From NCBI GenBank assembly GCA_037951165.1, contig JBBDHG010000098.1:2711501-2775500 (forward strand): a stretch of DNA of 64,000 bases. The letters run 5' to 3'. A model generated the notes under the pieces. The model was not told where the DNA came from and ran no database searches. It saw only the letters and a program-made list of their open reading frames with translations. Numbering within the stretch: position 1 is the first letter of the stretch; the number at the start of each line of letters is the position of its first letter. This DNA is from Lophius americanus. Lineage: Eukaryota > Chordata > Actinopteri > Lophiiformes > Lophiidae. This document shows positions 1-12,619 of this stretch, in pieces. The translations under genes were made by a program, and so were the position numbers.

Positions 1-614
1 AGGATACATAATCGAAACTCAGAAGTCTGCCAGGGCCGTCTGCTACCACCCTCTCTCTCGCACACACACACACAAAGAAACGCACTATCTTATTATTATG
101 GGATTATTGTTGTTAGTGAAAACTGACACATCAGAGCCAAAGGTTTACGGTTTAAATAAAGCTTATGATGCATATTAATACATTTGTCAGGCACAGGTGT
201 AAGTGTGGCATTTGTTATCCTTCTGGTATAGGGAGGGATAAAGCTATCAGTCTGTCCATCTGTCTGTCTGCAGACACTGACACTGATGAATATGTCATCT
301 CCTCATGGTTCTTGTTGTGAATCACGAAATGTGTCCATATTCGGGATAAAATGCATCACCATATTTTGCAAAACCACAGCTTGCCTGTTGCAAAGAGGAG
401 GACTCAAAAAGATAACGTCTGTAACCTCAAAGTAATCATTATTATTAATCTTTGTAACCCGTCCTTGACTTGCTTCATGTCCCACCTACTGAAAAATGCA
501 CCGGCAAACTAAATTGGAATTTCACTCATTCCTGCACTCAGCTCTTCCTTACAGTTCTTCCTGGAGCATTGACATATTCATATGAACACACACACACCCA
601 CACACACACACACA

Positions 615-671
<57 letters not shown>

Positions 672-2600
672 CCAGTGCTTCATATAGCAGCCGATTTAGA
701 TGATGTATTAATCATTGCTATAATTCTAAATGTCAAACGTCAGATCATGAATTACATAAAAGCCAGTTTGTATAAATCAAACCCATTAGACTATCCAGTC
801 AGTGGAGTGAGATGCCTGCCACCACATATGAGGTTCCATATTTTATTCCATTATATCCGGTATTAATCAATATTTCAATGTAACTCGAAATTAACTTGAC
901 TGTCAGATTCATCTGTTTCATTAGAAAAAAAACATGTTATAGTCCCTTGAGAAAATAGTTTTTACTGTTTATCCAAAGGAAGAAGATAATTATCCCATAC
1001 TCTTTAAGTAAGGCCATGTAAAGATTTCTCTTGTCTTTAGATGATGTTGTTCTCATTTTGTTGACTTTGCATAGGCATCAAGGATTTCTCAGTAGCTCGG
1101 AAAGCCCCATTCTGGACATCGCTGTATTTCTGTTGGAGACTTAAGAGAAAATGAATGTTTATTGTAACAGATGATATTTGATAATAGGTCCAACAGAAAG
1201 TCTTTGGTGCTCAGAATTTTCAGGGAGATTGGGAGTTTGGACCGGTGCTGATGGCGCAAGTGATGAAAATACCGATATCTATACTCTGTATTAACAAATT
1301 AATAACTAAAATATCTCCTTAAGTCAGCAAATAAAGGTTTTGGATTCTTAATTAAGATGTAGGTAAAATAAGAATGTTTTCAGATTTAATTCATACTCAT
1401 GACACATTTCTAAACTTTTGTCTCTCTATACTTTAATAATGGGACATAATTTATATAGTCATAACTGGAGCACCATGGATACAGATTGGTATAATTTGTC
1501 TGTAATGGTATTGTAATCACATAAAACCTATGGTGGTACTGGTTCATAGACATATCAGTTCAGACTTTAATACATTATACAATAAACGATACGTGGTAAA
1601 TATCCCTTTAATGAGCCTGTACTCTGCTGATCTCTGAACAACATGAAACCGTTTTGGAGTCTGAGTTCCTATTATGGTTTATGGGTGTAATTTCAGGTGA
1701 ATGGGCCTCATACGGCATTAACGCGTCATATAAAACAATAACTCGTAAACTGTACACCACCACAGTAGAGGGTGGAGAAACCGGCAACACAAGGAACAAG
1801 GATTTAATGATATCATTTAGGATCAGACTAATAACAGCAATCAATACAGAACAAAAAAATCATGAATCCAACACGTCGGTGCTGCTAAGGCAAGGAAAAG
1901 CGCTTTGTATAAAATATCAAAGACATTGAGATTAACACAATATATCCAGCAATATATTAGAATATGGCATTTAGATGGAAATTGAATTAAATAGAAAAAT
2001 AAAAGAAATGGGAATGAAAAAGTCACAGAAAGGTTTATTGATTAAAAGTCCAAAAAAACAGCAACTTTGTATTATTTTTTTTTAAATGTTGTAGCCGACC
2101 TGTAGTTTCTTAATCCACATATGTAGATGATCTAAACTGACCGCCGTTTCCCCATGTTTAGTTTTGACTGAGGGCCTTGATGCTTCAAAACAGAGCAGCA
2201 GATCATCAGTACTTTTGCAGACCGACTGAAGAGCTTAATGTCAGAGGACTGGACTCAAGTGATCAGCCTGTACTGTCTTCATGGGGAGAAGCAGGCTTGA
2301 CCAGTGAAAAGCTATGAAAGATGGAGTTGGGCTAAGTTCACATTGCAGGAAAAATTCGTCCCGGGGACATTTGCTGAGAAGATATCTTTCATGGCAGTGT
2401 GAACAGCACAAACAGTTCAGATCCGGGCCGTTATCATATGTGGTCCTCAATCAGACACCGATTGGATTTCTTTCAAAACGACCCTATTCTGAACCGTCAG
2501 GTCCGTATTCATGCGACTTTGACGTCACCTTCCATCGATATTCGTCACAAAGCTGCACAGGCAGATGTCGCTTTTCCCCGAAAACATCACTACAAACGCA
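1..2600. other. Intergenic DNA upstream of lmo3, no gene seen
   Basis: Apart from the CA microsatellite at 586-670 and short CA runs at 61-74, this stretch is AT-rich single-copy-looking DNA. The open frames are short, lack recognisable domains and have no convincing splice or promoter context. I see no tRNA, rRNA or exon-like block. Confidence 0.6.
586..670. repeat. CA dinucleotide microsatellite
   Basis: About 85 bp of nearly pure CA, interrupted by a few CCCACA steps in its first third. Long CA/GT tracts are typical of teleost genomes and are usually length-polymorphic. The His-Thr repeat frames across it are artefacts of the repeat. Confidence 0.97.
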
Positions 2601-2605
2601 GTTAA

Positions 2606-2765
2606 CATGAGTATAAACACTATAAACATCGCAATAAACACAATAAACCTAATAAACATCAGTATAATCTCTATAAACATCAGTATAAACACAATAAATG
2701 CAATAAACACAATAAACATCAATATAAACTCTATAAACATCTCCATGAACACTTTCACTATAAAT
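2606..2765. repeat. ATAAAC-type imperfect minisatellite
   Basis: About 160 bp built of degenerate 9-12 bp units such as ATAAACATC, ATAAACACA and AATAAACAC, with occasional slips. The phrase CTATAAACATC recurs, pointing to a nested higher-order unit. Both strands are open and give Asn/Ile-rich or Phe/Ile/Met-rich frames, but this is a by-product of the repeat. Confidence 0.85.
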
Positions 2766-2779
2766 GAATGCTTCAAACG

Positions 2780-4000
2780 AACTTAAGTAGCTTCCATTTG
2801 AAGTTTCTGTTTATACCGGAGTCTTATAAAGGCCATATTTTAAAACTAATGTGAACCACTGCCCAAAAAAGTCTGATCTAACAAAGAAATCAGAACGGAG
2901 CATTAAGACTGTTTGTGTGAACGTAGCTAAAGGCTAAGATGTAAAGTCTACAGATTCAAATAATCTGTAATGTTTGGTGTCACACAAGATACATTGAAAA
3001 CCCAAATCTCATAGGTGAATGTTGTCAGTGTGTGTGAACCCGCCGCCGCTCAACCCCTCAAGGTCACACACCTTTGGAACTTCCTGACTTTAAATCAAAC
3101 CCACATATACATGTAAAAACGGCCCCACTGGGATAACAGTGTTCTAAATATTAATGATACAATAATATTAATAATCTAATAATACAGGAGAAATATGGAG
3201 CTTTGTTTTTTACTTAAGATGGATGTATTAAGATTTTTTAAATCCCAAATAGTAATATTCATTCATTCATAAAGCCGTGTAGCTAATTTATAGCACATAA
3301 ATATGGCATCATAAGCTACAGCCATAGTGACTTTTTGTTGGAGGGTTGGATTTTGTTCCAGTGACATATATTGTTAAAGATATTATGGATGGCTCAGACT
3401 CGGAGTAGCCCTAAGCAGACTCTGTTGTAAATGTTTTAGCAGCGCTGGACTTGGATTACATTATAGCTCCATTTCCATTGCGCGCTGTATGTAATCATTT
3501 GGATTATGATCACACACAGAACCAAACCCAAAGCCATCCTTTGAGGGATCGTTTCTGCTCCGTGTGCTCAAATCCTTTCCTGTGGTTTTGATAAGTGCTG
3601 GAACCATCAACCATCCTTGCTCAATGTGACCACACAGTGACAATCACTGGGATGTTTACTGCATGACTTTACTTTAGCACAACAAAATATTTGGACTACA
3701 AAGATTTTTAATTACTAATCATTACCAAGTCATTAATTAATGTTGAATCCTCCAGTCTGTTCTCATCATTAGTCCAATAAGTTATTCTGGAATTTCTCAT
3801 TAATGCTTCATTTATTAGCATGTCGTCCCTGATTCAATTATAATTTTTCAAAACAATGTTTAGCAGAGTCAAAAGTGTAAAAATTTTTTTATCCCTTCCC
3901 ACATTTCAGATACGTTTTTAACGCATAATCAATGTGTGTTGTTATTTTTATTTGAGCTGTTTATGTTTGATGATTTTGATTTTACTTAGTGTTTTATGTA
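2780..4000. other. Intergenic DNA, nothing recognised
   Basis: AT-rich sequence with no recognisable exon, RNA gene or dispersed repeat. Short open frames lack codon structure or motifs. Confidence 0.5.
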
Positions 4001-4009
4001 AACTACCTC

Positions 4010-4085
4010 TAAAGCGACTTTAAGTATTTATCAAATCCGCGCTTTGAATAAAATGTATTAGTACTATTATTATTAATAATTATCA
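4010..4085 (+). repeat. L2/SINE-type 3' tail
   Basis: The text around 'AAAGCGACTTTAAGTA' followed by 'GCTTTGAATAAAATGTATTA' and an ATT-rich run matches the 3' tail found on many fish L2 LINEs and the SINEs that share their tails. Only the tail is visible, so it is a short relic. Confidence 0.5.
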
Positions 4086-4529
4086 TTAATTTTATTTGTT
4101 TATCTTTTTGGTTGTTTATTTATTATTTGGGTATTTCTTTGTTTATCTTGCTACAAAGTTATCAAAATTGAAAAATAAAATTGTGATATACCTAAATTCA
4201 ATTTATCTTTTTGTATCATTTCCTGCAGACACCGCCTCTTCTGTACCTCCAGTGTTTCTGCAGTCCTTCTGATTTGCCCCTCATGTTGCCGAGGAACAGA
4301 GAGAAAGACCAGGAGGTCTAATGTCTGCTGTTTTGTTCCACTGGACATAAGGAAAACATCTTTCTGTGTCATCTTTTTTCTGCCACACCTTTCATTTCTG
4401 GACTAGAATCTCTATCTAGTAACTAGATACCAGAGGCCCCATTCAAGCACTGGTCTTGTAAATCAGGGGTATTCAGTAATATATACTATACTATAGTAAT
4501 AATTATATAAGAATATGACCAAAAAGCAG

Positions 4530-6790
4530 CAATGTTAATTAAAAGTTATGGATCCTTGCAGCACTGTTTTGGACATACTGAAGTCTTTGAAGACTTTTAT
4601 CAGGGATCCCGATGAGAAATGTGTTACAGTAATCCAGTCTGGAGGAGACAAAAAGGTGAACCAGCTTTTCAGCATCACTCAAGGTTAGTGAAGAACGGAG
4701 TTTGGAAATATTTCTAAGATGGTGAAAGGAGATCCTGCAGATGGGTTTGATGTGGGATTCAAAAGTGAGTTGAGGGTAAAATCTTACGCCGAGGTTTGTG
4801 ACTGATGAAGAGAGGGGAATGTCGTGATCAGAGAAGGTAATACTGGTTATGGAAGAACACTGGGTCTGATGTGGGGGGGGGGGGATTAAAATAGCTTCGG
4901 TTTTGGAGCTGTTCAACTGGAGAAAGTTGTTTTTCATCCACACCTTTATCTCCTCCAGACAAGCGCGGAGAGTTGACAGGGGACATGATGATGACGATGA
5001 GGATGGAGAGGAACATGTGTCAGTTTTTATGTAGATTTGTGTGTCATCAGCGTAGCAAAGGAATAAGAGTCCATATGGACTGATGACACGGCCAAGGGGG
5101 AGCATGTACAGTATGAAGAGAATGGGGCCAAGGTCTGATCCCTGGGGGACCCCACAGGTGACAGTGTGTGTCCGGGACCTTGAACTTCCAAGGGAAACGT
5201 ATTCTGTTCTGTCATAGAAACCAGTTTAGGGCGGTGGCAGTGAGTCCAGTGGTGTGATGTAGGCGGTGTAGGAGTATTCCATGGTCAACTGTGTCGAAGG
5301 CAGCAGACAAATCAAGGAGAATCAGGAGGGAAGGTGAACCAGCATCTGCTGCCATCCGTAGGTCATCTGTGACTCTAAGCAGAACTGTTTCTGTGCTGTG
5401 GGTGGAGCGAAAACCAGACTGAAAGGTTTCAAAGAGGTTGTTGTATTTGAGGTGGTCCTGGAGGTGGGCAGCATGTTTCCAGTACTTTGAAGAGCAATGG
5501 GAGTTTGGAAATGGCCCTTTAATTTGCAAAAACTTCTAGATCGAGAGTAGGTTTTTTTGAGGAGTGGTCTGATTATGGCGGCATTTAGGGCAGATGGAAC
5601 AAAGCCGGCCTGGAGGGATTGGTTTATTACAGCAGTCATCAGGGGACTGATGGAAGAGATGTTGACTGGATAGGTAGAGTGGAGGAACCAGAAAGGACAG
5701 AACGGATTGAGTCGATTTATGATTTGAAGAAGCAGTTTTAGAAGATGATTGTTCGTGGAACAATCATCGTGGAGATGATTGTTCTGCTTAGAATTTCCGG
5801 GACTGGTTTTGATAACGTTTGAGTAGAACAGTGACCGTGCCTCTCTAAGGGACTTTGAGTAGGACTTTTGGTGTTCCCGAAAGGCTAGCTTATGGACAGT
5901 AACGTCGCTCAAGGACACGCCCAGTTGCCTTCATTTTCTGTAGCTCGCTCGTGATCCAGGGGGCTGAGCGGGAGAAGGTGACTGTTCTAGTTTTTAAAGG
6001 GGCATGACGATCCAGGATGCTACTCAGGGAGTTATTGTAGAAATCCACTGATTCATTGGCTGATACAAAGTTTGCAGAAGTAGATTTGACGCTTGGTCTT
6101 GGTGAAGGGGGACACAGGTGACTAGTCCATGGAGACAGTCTTGTGGTCGGACACACCACAAGACACATGGAGACAAGTCCAAATCACTCATTCCTGAAAG
6201 AAGAAACATCGGGTTGTTGCAAGATGTCTAGGATATCGCGTCCAGACCCTTGTCCAGAATGTGTTCATGTATTAGGCATGATTTTGTTTGCGAGAGATTG
6301 TATATTAAAGAGTTCAATTTTAATACTAGATGGAGCAGTGAGTCTCTGTATCGGCCGAAGAAGACTGAAATTCCACTCCATGTTTTCTGACGCGCTCAGT
6401 GAGTAGCTATGCGGAGGAAATTCCAGCGCCACCAGTGGGAAGAGCGACTTCTTGTTCTGATGACACGTCTGAGACGAGACGTTGCGCACCTCAGACCAAA
6501 ATGACGGAATGGAGTTATCAGACCGGGAGTAAACAAACTTAGAACGGCAACTTTTGTAAATTTAACGGGGTCGGCGAAGGAGTCCAAGTTGTTTAATAAC
6601 CGATATGCACAACGGAGTGTTGTAGTTGTTGAATTTCATCCGTTGGGTGGCGGAATAATTTATCATCATTCCAGTCGTGGACACTAGCCCGTTATTAGCC
6701 GTTAGCTCTGGACGAGAGGCACAGAGGACGTTACTAGCCGTCATTTTCACGGACATGATGCCCAGAAAAAAGTTATCAAACACTGAAAGT
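4530..6790 (-). mobile_element. Broken L2-type LINE (endonuclease and reverse transcriptase relics)
   Basis: A minus-strand non-LTR retrotransposon about 2.2 kb long. From its 5' end at high coordinates it shows: an N-terminal segment (about 6,562-6,783, ending LGLLRRPR); the start of an apurinic-type endonuclease (about 6,265-6,489, ELFNIQSLANK); a linker with SAPWITSELQKMK (5,890-6,168); and reverse transcriptase blocks. These include a LLDLSAAFDTVDH block (5,212-5,529), the catalytic YADD box in CYADDTQIYI, and the late RLDYCNTFL...LQRLQYVQNSAARI motif (4,539-5,105). The AAFDTVDH and YADDTQIYI wording is typical of L2/CR1-group elements in fish. The frame breaks at least four times, most of the endonuclease is deleted and the 3' end is missing after the NSAARI motif, so it is a dead copy. 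The L2 assignment is from motif recognition; a relative in the CR1 group is possible. Confidence 0.88.
5744..5784. repeat. Perfect 11-bp-stem inverted repeat inside the LINE
   Basis: GAACAATCATC (5,758-5,768), a 5-nt spacer and GATGATTGTTC (5,774-5,784) form a perfect hairpin. A further GATGATTGTTC at 5,744-5,754 lies just upstream, so the middle arm can pair with either neighbour. It sits in the linker before the reverse transcriptase and looks like a small local inverted duplication. Confidence 0.9.
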
Positions 6791-6794
6791 GATC

Positions 6795-8910
6795 AACAGC
6801 GGCTTTGGGTGAAAGTGTCACGGGGGCAGTGATGAACAAGACAGATAAACAAACGGACATAAACGATGAACCAAACAGATACGGATGTCCCCGGGTGATG
6901 GTACACTTGCAGCAACAGGTAGGCAGACTGTCACCAGACTCGCTAGAATCCGTAAAAATACATATGCAAATGCAAATACAGAATAACTCATTCAAATACG
7001 GACAGAAATCGAAAAGGTTTGTCGGTGAGCAAGAATAAAGGTATACTTGTAGGTTTATAATAATGCAGGATGGAAAAGCAGCGAACAGACATCACCAGCG
7101 TCCTCTCCCTTCAGCGTCCAGACTGCAACTCTGGTTGGTTCATAGTTCTGTGTTCTATATGAATTGTGAGGGGGGGTTACAAACAGACCCTGACTTATTG
7201 TAATGGATCACAAGCCAAAAAGGCTCGAAACACTAGTTTAATATTTAAAAAGTTAAAATATATATTAAATTGAGAAATTATGCGCATATAAATATACAGT
7301 GTTTATATAGCATAAATAATGGAATAAAAAATAGACAGACAATATTTAGGTTCACTTTCTTGAGCTTTGAGAGGATTTCCTAAACGTATGATTTTCTGTT
7401 ATCAGAGTCTCCTGAAACTCCATGAGATCATTCATCGGCGTGTGAGGTGTAATCATATAACTCAAGTCTCAAGGCCCTGGGTGATGTTAGAACTCTCATT
7501 TGGAATGTGGACAGCATGCTCACATCTGTTTCACACAGGCCCTCTGAGCAACCCTCAGTATCACACATGGCTTGATGGGAACAATACTTACCTAATGGAG
7601 CTTCAAGAGCTCATTTGTTTGAAGGAATTATTCCAAGGTGACTGTTTCTTTAAAGTTTCCACAAGGAGAGCACCGATTATTTGCTCCATGCTAGGGAGAA
7701 ATGACTAAAGGGAATCAGCAGACATCTGATTTCTTTGCAGCAGTGCTGGAACAAAAGGACCAAAGTGTAAGACTCTGGGGTAAACCATCTGCCTGCTCTA
7801 CACGGTTAAAGAGAGCTTATAGAACCCAGATAAACCAATCAGCTCCTAATGTGGGAAAACAGTCGAAACAAAAGAAAAGCAGGACAGAGTCAGCAGGAAT
7901 CTGCCTTTCAGGGTCTCATGTGTTCACATAGAAACAGAGGTTTAGATATTCTATAAGTATGGGATACACTAATGAAATACTAAAAGAGAGATCAGTTGTA
8001 ATTGCAAATGATGAAAGATTGAACATTCCGGTCTGCCAGACATATGAAGAGATTATCTATCAACAAATGTTGCAAGTTTTCCTTATTAGTCATGAATGTC
8101 CATCCATACATGTTCTTTCCAGGCCAGAAGTGCTAATCAGAAATTTCTATCATCTTTCTGCTCAGCAACTGTTGCCTGGCCGGATAAGTTATATGATTCC
8201 TCTAGTAAGTTCAAGTTCTACGTCAACGTCATTGGATGGCTCCAAAAAACCTTAACATGTGGACGACCAGGACGCATCATATTCAGATTCAACTGGCCCC
8301 TCTTGACATGAAGAAGGACACGCACTACTTTGAGCTCAGTCTGGAATCCTCACACTATCTCTAAGGCTGAACGTGACGGAGAAAAACACATTTTTTTCAG
8401 TCATTACTGAGAACTCATGACCAAAGGTGAGGGCATGATCACAGACTGACAGGTAAATCAAAGGAAATGCTTGTGTCAGTCCTACACAAAGTTGCCAAAA
8501 ACAGAAACATAAAAACAAAAAAACAATGAAATGAAGAAGTATCGCCATCTTACACAGGAGCTCATGTATTATGTAACAACTTAAATCAAATACAGGTTTA
8601 AGTCTCGCAGGCCGTATAGATCTGCAACAAGCATTGTTGAAACTGCTCTGTTTAAGATTCTCGATTGATTCCTAGTCACCCGGTTCGAGCCAGAAATCTA
8701 AGACCAGCAGTGGACTATAGAGCTGGATGCAACAACTCAGAAACTGGGCCCCCGACAGGCTGCCCTCTTGTCGCCTATTTCCTGCCATGTCACAGAACCA
8801 ACTATATCATGGAGAACTTCCTGGGGGCAGACTTCACTACCTATACAATATACCATCCCAATAGAAAAGCCGAAGCCCTTGTTGGTATGCATCTTTAACA
8901 TTGGCCAGTG
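6795..8910. other. Intergenic DNA, unclassified
   Basis: No exon, RNA gene or repeat family recognised. Frames of up to 113 codons (7,367-7,708) have no domain, and their residue mix is what random open sequence gives. Confidence 0.45.
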
Positions 8911-8918
8911 ACCTTGTA

Positions 8919-8982
8919 GCACTTTGAGTTTGATCCAAATGTAAAGTGCGTTATAAGTTAAATGTATTATTATTATTATTAT
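8919..8982 (+). repeat. SINE/L2-type 3' tail with ATT microsatellite
   Basis: 'GCACTTTGAG' followed by 'TGATCCAAATGTAAAGTGCG', 'TTAAATGTATT' and ATT repeats. The same tail, with few changes, occurs at 39,396-39,465, so both come from one dispersed family. The body upstream (about 8,690-8,910) contains a GGTTCGAGCC box-B-like word at 8,681 but is too degraded to assign. Confidence 0.65.
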
Positions 8983-8989
8983 AATGGAT

Positions 8990-10455
8990 AGGTCTTCATA
9001 GCTTCTGCCGCCTCATTCACAAGACGATTTGAAGGGTTCAAGTTTCAGAAGTTGGAATACATAATACCACTGGAGAGATATGACTTTCCAAACAACCTTT
9101 TTCCAATATGGGATCATATGAATGCATACGTAGTTATGGTAATTTTGTGTTTCTTTTCCCGTTCACATGAATGTGAATGTAAGATACAATAATCATAAAC
9201 ATTGCTCAGATTTGCCACAACCTGCAGCTTTCCAATCCATAGCAGCAGAGGCAACAACGATGGCTAAATGCCTATTAGATGTCACCCACGGAATCACTAA
9301 AATAAATTCCCATTGAAAGGCAGACAGAATACAGAATACGACTGACATATAAGAAAACTAAATATCAATTTTTACTTTTTTTCACTCAACTATTTTGGAT
9401 TTCCAAACCTTATCTGGCTCATCCTCTCCCAGGCTGATGAGTGGAGTTCATTTGAAAACAGCCCTAAACCAAGTTAAAGGAGTCTGAGATGAGGAGAAAT
9501 ATCAAAAATACCTTCAGAAGATGACAGCCACAATGTGTAGCAAAGCCTGGATCTCTCATCCAAAACCTTTGTGATTCCCTTCCTTTTTTTTCTTCTTTTT
9601 CTCTAGCATATCAATCTCCCCAATGGATAAGAGTCAGAAGAGACAGCTCCTCCTGTTTCTCCTATCTCCATTAGCTCCCTGGTGGATCTGCCTGATGTGA
9701 AGTGACTCCAGCTATAATCCTTTGCTCGGTTTGAATTGTGTAAAACTCGGCGTGATTCAACTCAACTTCTCGTTCTAATTTGGTAGACTTTCCTCCAGTC
9801 ATACAGTGGTATGGTGACACTCCTGCATCAGACAACAAGAGAATGATGCAACATGGAGACTTGACAACCAGAGATTAAAATGATGTAATAAACCTCATAA
9901 CAAGCAGCTGTTTCATCCAGTCTGAATCCAGGGGGCTGGATTACAAAACTGGCTAACTGGTTTATCCAGGCCACTTCAGCTTTTTGATGTCTGGTATCTG
10001 TGCTATGAAGTGAATCTATGAATCTTTACCTGAGAAATTATTTTTTCATGGCAATTCCTGCTGCTCCTAAACTTCAAAATAAATGACTTTTTCACTTCAA
10101 AATTATGGAATTATTGTATGGATTTCTTTCATTATTAATCAATCATGTTGGTCTCACTTATTAGACTTGCTGGGTTGAGTCAAATATACTTTCAAAGTTT
10201 TTTCAAGTTAGTTACTTGGACTAGGTCCAACTTTGAGTAAAAGAGTTGCTCCAAAATATTTTGCAGTCGTATAATTACTACTAAATGGACTTCATTCAAC
10301 CCATTATAAATTATGTTGGACCAACAGAATTGCTTAGAGATTTCTTAATTTGCAGAAAAGTTAAATTAATATTATTGTGATTCATTAAGTGTTTTACACA
10401 AATGAATACTTTGTTATATACACACAATGATCAGCAATGATCTAACTACCTGCAG
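8990..10455. other. Intergenic DNA, nothing recognised
   Basis: AT-rich, without open frames of note and without recognisable repeats or RNA genes. Confidence 0.5.
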
Positions 10456-10459
10456 GTAG

Positions 10460-10860
10460 AATTAAACATCTCAGTAGGGTTCACGTTCAGACGCTGACTG
10501 GGACACTCCACAACAGTTTTAATTTTGTTCCTTTTCATCCATTGAGAGTTGGAGTTTTTCTTGGATACTGATGGGGATCAGTATCCTGCTGCATGATCCA
10601 GTTGTTTTTTGTTGGTCCTGAAGCATCAAAGATTCGACATCCAACTATCCTCCCCAATGCTTTACTGCAGGTGTATTGTATTTTTTTTTTTTTGGAATAA
10701 TGTGTTTGGTTTACACCATTTGTAACTATCTTCATAAGTTCCACTCATCAGTCTATAGAAAATTCTCCCCCCCTGCTCTGAGGGTCATTGTATATCCATT
10801 TCTTCCTTGCAATCAGATGACTCAAACCATACAGATGGTAAGGGATCATTTTCAGACTAT
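10460..10860 (-). mobile_element. Tc1-like transposase relic
   Basis: On the minus strand this reads as scattered pieces of a Tc1/mariner-type transposase gene common in fish. Recognisable phrases on the + strand are 'CTGCTGCATGATCCAG', 'CCTGAAGCATCAAAGATTCG', 'ACTCATCAGTCTATAGAAAA' and 'TTCTTCCTTGCAATC'. In intact relatives these encode the DDE-domain segment around the conserved 'QQD' motif. There are many frame breaks and a T-run insertion (10,680-10,694); it is inactive. Confidence 0.6.
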
Positions 10861-10869
10861 CCCTATAAT

Positions 10870-11740
10870 GTATGGCCGGATTATGACCAATATTTAGAGG
10901 TGAAAGTCTTAATATTACCCTTCCTCTTTTGTTCTCAGTCTAAGTCTCAGCACAAACTACATTTAGGCCTCTGAAATGTAACATGTGACTGTGATAAGAA
11001 CAAAAAACTTTCATTCAAGTGATTGAATGAAAATCTGACTAATCATATTGGGAGACAACAGAGAGTGATGACTATAAACTCTCCGGGGCAATATATACAT
11101 TGCTACTGCTACTAATTAACAGAGTTTTTTTAATTAAAGTTGCCCTGCAAAATAATAACGCAAAATTGAATTATTTCAGCCCTTCTATCTCTCAGGGGGA
11201 ATCACCCAATTAATTCTGTATCTTTAATTGTCCATGTGTACGATTCAGTCAAATTACATTATTTGTGTACTGTGTATTGTGTGCCTGGATTACACCTGAC
11301 AGAAAAATCTGGATAACGCCTGACAGTTAAGAATCTGTTTTACAGAGTCTTGTCAGTTCGTCTACATCTAAAAAAGTTCACTATTCACTTGTCACATAAA
11401 AAGATAGACTGCAGGCTCCTACTAGTCAGTGATGATAAGTTTGCTCCATCCGGTGTCTACGCCACTACCCAGGGATAGTTTCATAGTTTCCTCCGAATGT
11501 TCTCCCAATAATCTGCTGTGACGTAAAATCCCATCTCTTCAAGGGGGCGGGCTACATCGGTGAGGGGCAGAAAGGTATTCAAGTAGAGTCTATATGGGCT
11601 TTCTGCATGGAAAAAAATAGTGTTAGAGTTTTAAATTGTCTTAGTAACTCCTGTAGCTTCTTGAGTTCCTCCCTAACGTCCGATTTGTTGTCCAGATTGG
11701 AAATCTCTTCTGTCTTCTCCTCTTTTCCCAGGCTTGCTTT
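10870..11740. other. Intergenic DNA, nothing recognised
   Basis: No exon, RNA gene or known repeat family seen. Confidence 0.5.
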
Positions 11741-11749
11741 TTGATATTC

Positions 11750-12030
11750 TGTAGATGGAGAACCAGAATATGTGGGACCCTAGGAGACTGGGTTTGCATT
11801 GAAAGGATTCAGTTGAGGTGGACGCCTCCCTTTGGAGGTTTTTTCAGGCATTTCCAACTGGGAGGAGACCTCAGAGTAGACCCAGAACATGTTGGAGGGA
11901 CTATATATCCCATCTGGACTGGGAACACCTCAGGATCCCCCAGTATGAGCTGGGGAGTGTTGCTGGGGAGATGGACGTCTGGAATACCCTTCTTTGTCCA
12001 TTTTTAGTTAGCAGAGGACGACATTGAGCT
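11750..12030 (+). mobile_element. 3' end of a LINE ORF2 (C-terminal coding remnant)
   Basis: The frame from 11,818 reads DASLWRFFQAFPTGRR, then RPRTCWRDYISHLDWEHLRI, then ELGSVAGEMDVWNTLL. This matches the C-terminal signature of a widespread fish non-LTR element, where a Gly-Arg-Pro-Arg-x-x-Trp-Arg-Asp-Tyr-Ile block is followed by Leu-x-Trp-Glu and SVAGE-x-x-VW. Nothing of the reverse transcriptase core is present, so this is a 5'-truncated insertion, the usual outcome of incomplete reverse transcription. The clade is uncertain (I/Nimb- or Rex-like). Confidence 0.6.
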
Positions 12031-12504
12031 CATCTGTCATATTAAATAGCCAGATGGTTTTCCGTGGACAAACGTGACGTAAGGTATTGCAGAGCGGCAC
12101 CAGCATCTGGTGTGATGTCGTACAAATGCGTCGAGCAACACTTCCTGAAAGATAGATTAACATTGCAAAAACAAACATTAACATCACGGTTGTGGCGAGT
12201 GCTTTGTCATCCGTGTCGGTCACTCTGTACTTACCACTATTTGTTGTCTGTGTCGAGTTCTTAACATTCAATTAACGGTAGATCAAACCTTTAATAACGT
12301 AGCTTTATGAGTTGGGATCCATCTGTGTGTTCGGAGTAAGTAGGCATGACTGCCATATTGCCTTCAATACATGTGTCACCTGTGTGCAGAGCCAAATCTG
12401 ACTGGTTTCATTCATGTTATTTTTTTGTCACTTCCCTTCTGCGTCTTTCTTTAGTAAACAGACATTGCACTTTTGCTTTTAATAGATAACACAAATTATT
12501 ACCT

Positions 12505-12610
12505 CTTCATGGAGGTTATGTTTTCACACCTGTGTGTTTGTCTGTTTGTTTGTGAGAAGGATTTATGTGAGAGGGATAACAGAAAAAACTGAAACTTTTT
12601 TTATTAAGTT
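12505..12610 (+). repeat. Short teleost dispersed repeat relic
   Basis: The phrase 'CATGGAGGTTATGTTTTCAC', then TGTGTTTGTCTGTTTG and AGGATTTATG...AACTGAAACTTT, resembles a common fish interspersed repeat in which a 'GGAGGTTATGTTTT' head is followed by a TTTG-rich spacer. Family name not assigned. Confidence 0.4.
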
Positions 12611-12619
12611 TGGAGATGT

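Noticed and set aside
4530..6790. Functional reverse transcriptase gene
   Set aside because: At least four frame breaks, a large endonuclease deletion and a missing 3' end show a dead LINE copy.
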